Shown here one piece after another: positions 62,001-64,000 of a stretch of DNA of 64,000 bases (the stretch's first letter is position 1; the number at the start of each line of letters is the position of its first letter). A model generated the notes under the pieces. That model had not been told where the DNA came from. It worked only from the letters and a program-made list of their open reading frames with translations, and did no database searches. This stretch comes from DATHZQ01 sp963823505 (lineage in GTDB: Bacteria; Actinomycetota; Acidimicrobiia; Spongiisociales; UBA5794), in contig CAWGLY010000004.1 in the NCBI GenBank assembly GCA_963823505.1, forward strand, positions 62,001-126,000, in the 5' to 3' direction. Both the position numbers and the translations under genes were made by a program.

Positions 62001-62498
62001 ACCGCGCCGGAGCTGATCGAGGCAGGCGAGTCCGACAGGGTCGAGTTCAAAGCGTCGGCGCGGTGGGGCTACAAGGCAGGCAAGCTGCTGCCGGAGGTCG
62101 AAGATGCCTTCGTGAAGACGGTCGCAGGCTTCCTGAATGCCGATGGCGGCACGCTGCTGATTGGTGTCGAGGACCGCACGGGCGGGGTGGTCGGCTTGGA
62201 CCGGGACGTGGCATCGGTGAAGGGCAAGGACCTCGACGGCTACGAGAACTGGATGACCGACAAGCTGGTGGCTGCGCTCGACCCGGGTGCGACGTCGGTG
62301 GCTCGAGTTGCAGTGTCGTTCGCTTCGGTCGACGGGGTTGAGGTGGCTCGCCTCGAGGTGGCGCCGAGCCCCGAGCCTGTCTACGCCAAGACATCGAAGA
62401 GCAGCGAAGCCTTCTACGCCCGTATCAACAACTCAACGAGGGAGCTATCGCCAAGCGAGACGGTCAAGTACGTAGGCGAAAGGTGGGGTACGGGATGA
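59052..62498 (+). pseudogene. hsdR: Type I restriction endonuclease HsdR with C-terminal AlbA_2 domain, frameshifted
   Basis: Starts MSVHKEGTFEAAIESHLL at 59052. Frames change near 59120, 59435, 60345, 60674, 60783, 60957, 61112, 61168, 61194, 61223 and 61375, and an in-frame TAG at 60811-60813 replaces an expected Lys. Domains are still readable: nuclease DMVLFVNGIPVVTIELKTP (ELK of the PD-(D/E)XK site), helicase motif I HSAGSGKSNS, motif II VDEAH, motif III FTATPKPK, and C-terminal helical HsdR regions. From about 62020 an AlbA_2/Schlafen-like domain (SDRVEFKAS, FLNADGGTLLIGVEDRTG, ARINNSTRELS) ends the protein. The last 1,100 bp are in one frame. Confidence 0.85.
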
Positions 62499-62541
62499 GT
62501 GGAGCACCTTTGATTTCGAAGACCGTTCGAAGGAGGATGCA

Positions 62542-63435
62542 ATGCCGCTCTACGAGGTGAAAGAAAGCGAACTGGTTGGTTTTCGGAAGCTCCACGGAGG
62601 CGCCGACCTCTATGAGCAAGAGATCGAAGACCTGCTTTGGTCCAACCTCGATGACTTCACAGGAGAGTCCTTCTTCCGTATTCAGCGCCAAGCCCTAATC
62701 AAGGGTGGGGGCCGTCCAGACATCGTTGCGCTCGATGACACGGCGCGTGTGGTCGTTATCGAGGTGAAGCGCGATGTAGACCGGGGGCAGCTCGCACAAT
62801 GCCTCGAATACGCCGGATGGGCCAAGACCACATCGCTCGACGAGCTGGCCGGGTTGTACTTCCGGGGACCGGACAAGTTCTTTAGCGATTGGCAGGAGTT
62901 CACGGAGTCAGACGCCCCGGTCGTCATCAATTCCAATCCGCGCCTAATCCTCGTGGCTCGCGACTTCCACGATCGTACGTTCTCTGCGTTTGAGTTCCTT
63001 ACCCAGGGTCAGCTGCCTATCGGCCTCATCCGGGTCGCCGTCTACGAGGATGCGAGCGGCCGTAGGTTCGTCGACGTCGAGGGCGACCACGAGCCCGAGT
63101 TCGCCGCAAGCCAAGAGGCTGCTGGCATCGACCACACCAAGATTGTCGGGCGGAGGATCAGGCTTGCAGACCTGTTGGATGCCGGACTTCTTGAGGTCGG
63201 CGACGCGTTGACCTGGAAGCGGCCGAAGCTCGGGGACTCCTACACGGCCCACGTGAATGCGCAGGGAGCGATTCAGCTCCCTGATGGACGATCGTTCACG
63301 TCGCCGTCCCGGGCAGCAATGGAGGCGGCCGACATCGTGTCGTACGACGGTTGGTACGCGTGGCGGCTCGATCGGAATGGCAAGCTGGTGAACGATCTCC
63401 GCAAGGAGCTCGTCGACGAACGCAATTCAAACTGA
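62542..63435 (+). CDS. PD-(D/E)XK nuclease with C-terminal RAMA-like domain
   Basis: 297 aa, intact. N-terminal NucS/DUF91-like nuclease: LYEQEIEDLLWSNL, GRPDIVALDDTARVVVIEVKRD (PD and E-V-K of the active site), QCLEYAGWA. The C-terminal 90 residues (RIRLADLLDAGLLEVGDAL, AHVNAQGAIQLPDGRSFTSPSRAAMEA, GWYAWRL) match the RAMA domain, proposed to read methylated adenine in restriction systems. Downstream of hsdR by 43 bp; AAGGAGG 6 nt before the ATG at 62542. Likely a modification-dependent or restriction-associated defence nuclease. Confidence 0.85.
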   Translation: MPLYEVKESELVGFRKLHGGADLYEQEIEDLLWSNLDDFTGESFFRIQRQALIKGGGRPDIVALDDTARVVVIEVKRDVDRGQLAQCLEYAGWAKTTSLDELAGLYFRGPDKFFSDWQEFTESDAPVVINSNPRLILVARDFHDRTFSAFEFLTQGQLPIGLIRVAVYEDASGRRFVDVEGDHEPEFAASQEAAGIDHTKIVGRRIRLADLLDAGLLEVGDALTWKRPKLGDSYTAHVNAQGAIQLPDGRSFTSPSRAAMEAADIVSYDGWYAWRLDRNGKLVNDLRKELVDERNSN

Positions 63436-63450
63436 TTGGTAGGAGTTCAA

Positions 63451-64000
63451 ATGGCGCTTGCGAACGGAGTGTCGGAATTCGTTGAGAGACAACGCTCGCT
63501 GTACGGCAAAGACCTGGTCCCGTCTCGACGGGATGCCGAACAGCAAGCCAGAGAACTGCTGGACGATCGCGCTGGCACGATGACCGAGGACGACGCTCTC
63601 GAGCTTGGGCGACTCCTTAACTCTGGGTCGTGGGACGGCCGCCCGATGCGCAATCGCTTCGCACCCATGTTCCAGGGCGGCGCCATTGCGAAACTGACGG
63701 CGGACCTCGACCGCTTCAATGCAGTGACTGCTGGATTGTGGCGGGGCTCAGACGAGGAGGCGCTCAGCGCCCTTGACCGCATCTACAAGGACCACTCCAC
63801 CCTGCCGAGCGCAGGAAGGTCCTATCCCTCGATCCTGATGTACCTTCGAGACCCGGAGCGGTTCGCAGTGCACTACAGCTCCACTGACGAGGGCCTGACG
63901 GCACTCGTCGGTGTGGAATTGCCGGACCGGCAGATTGGCAAGGACGGATTTCTCGCCTTCTGTGCACAAGTGCGGAAACTCCGAGTCGAGTACGACCTCG
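63451..64000 (+). CDS. Partial gene, restriction-island protein, function unknown
   Basis: 183 codons, open to the window end. N-terminal region is helical (SEFVERQRSLYGKDLVPSRR, AEQQARELLDDRAG), then LNSGSWDGRPMRNRFAPMF and YPSILMYLRDPERFAVHYS. The last block resembles N-terminal regions seen in McrB-type restriction ATPases, but the P-loop, if any, lies beyond 64000. AGGAG precedes the ATG at 63451, 15 bp after the RAMA nuclease stop, so co-transcription is likely. Confidence 0.75.
   Translation, partial: MALANGVSEFVERQRSLYGKDLVPSRRDAEQQARELLDDRAGTMTEDDALELGRLLNSGSWDGRPMRNRFAPMFQGGAIAKLTADLDRFNAVTAGLWRGSDEEALSALDRIYKDHSTLPSAGRSYPSILMYLRDPERFAVHYSSTDEGLTALVGVELPDRQIGKDGFLAFCAQVRKLRVEYDL

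Overview
The window is high-GC bacterial DNA that most resembles an actinomycete (Actinomycetota), possibly class Acidimicrobiia. This is inferred from gene content: two F420-type flavoproteins (30997-31434, 48394-48807), three SARP/AfsR-type (BTAD) regulators, an MMPL exporter, many GTG starts and many short lipoproteins. No 16S or other taxonomic marker is present, so the class is a guess. I saw no tRNA, rRNA or CRISPR array.

Left part (1-37.7 kb) is mostly intact chromosome-like sequence. It holds asnS; a dienelactone-hydrolase-like enzyme coupled to a large membrane alpha/beta hydrolase; an MMPL exporter; a Rieske oxygenase; lipoproteins; a Mug-type DNA glycosylase; a flavin-dependent halogenase-like enzyme; an MFS-CNBD fusion next to a SARP regulator; and a giant BTAD-cyclase-kinase-STAND-WD40 protein split by one frameshift. 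These are followed by a MazF toxin pair, an acetoin dehydrogenase operon (acoX-acoA-acoB-acoC), a PH-domain/Ddn pair, and an ABC exporter divergent from an AfsR-like NB-ARC/TPR regulator. Three copies of a 110-145 bp noncoding repeat lie at 12.6, 14.4 and 32.2 kb.

Middle part (37.7-51.1 kb) is accessory. It has two VapBC modules, a caspase-like CHAT-TM-VWA protein, and five Uma2-family PD-(D/E)XK nuclease paralogues. Four of the five share an almost identical 5' leader. Mixed with these are a DUF2855 enzyme, a secreted beta-propeller, an M28 peptidase (frameshifted), small secreted proteins and an LLM-oxidoreductase remnant.

Right part (51.2-64 kb) holds a voltage-gated-type K+ channel with a C-terminal zinc ribbon, two secreted proteins (one with ComEA-like HhH repeats), and a restriction/defence island. 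The island is a type I hsdM-hsdS-hsdR locus broken by about a dozen single-base indels, with an AlbA_2/Schlafen-like domain fused to the end of HsdR. An intact PD-(D/E)XK nuclease with a RAMA-like domain follows, then an unidentified gene that runs off the window.

Single-base indels, mostly insertions, recur at about 22.44, 46.79, 49.82, 51.45/51.49 and 56-61.4 kb. They leave protein similarity intact on both sides, so assembly error must be separated from real decay before any of these loci is called dead.
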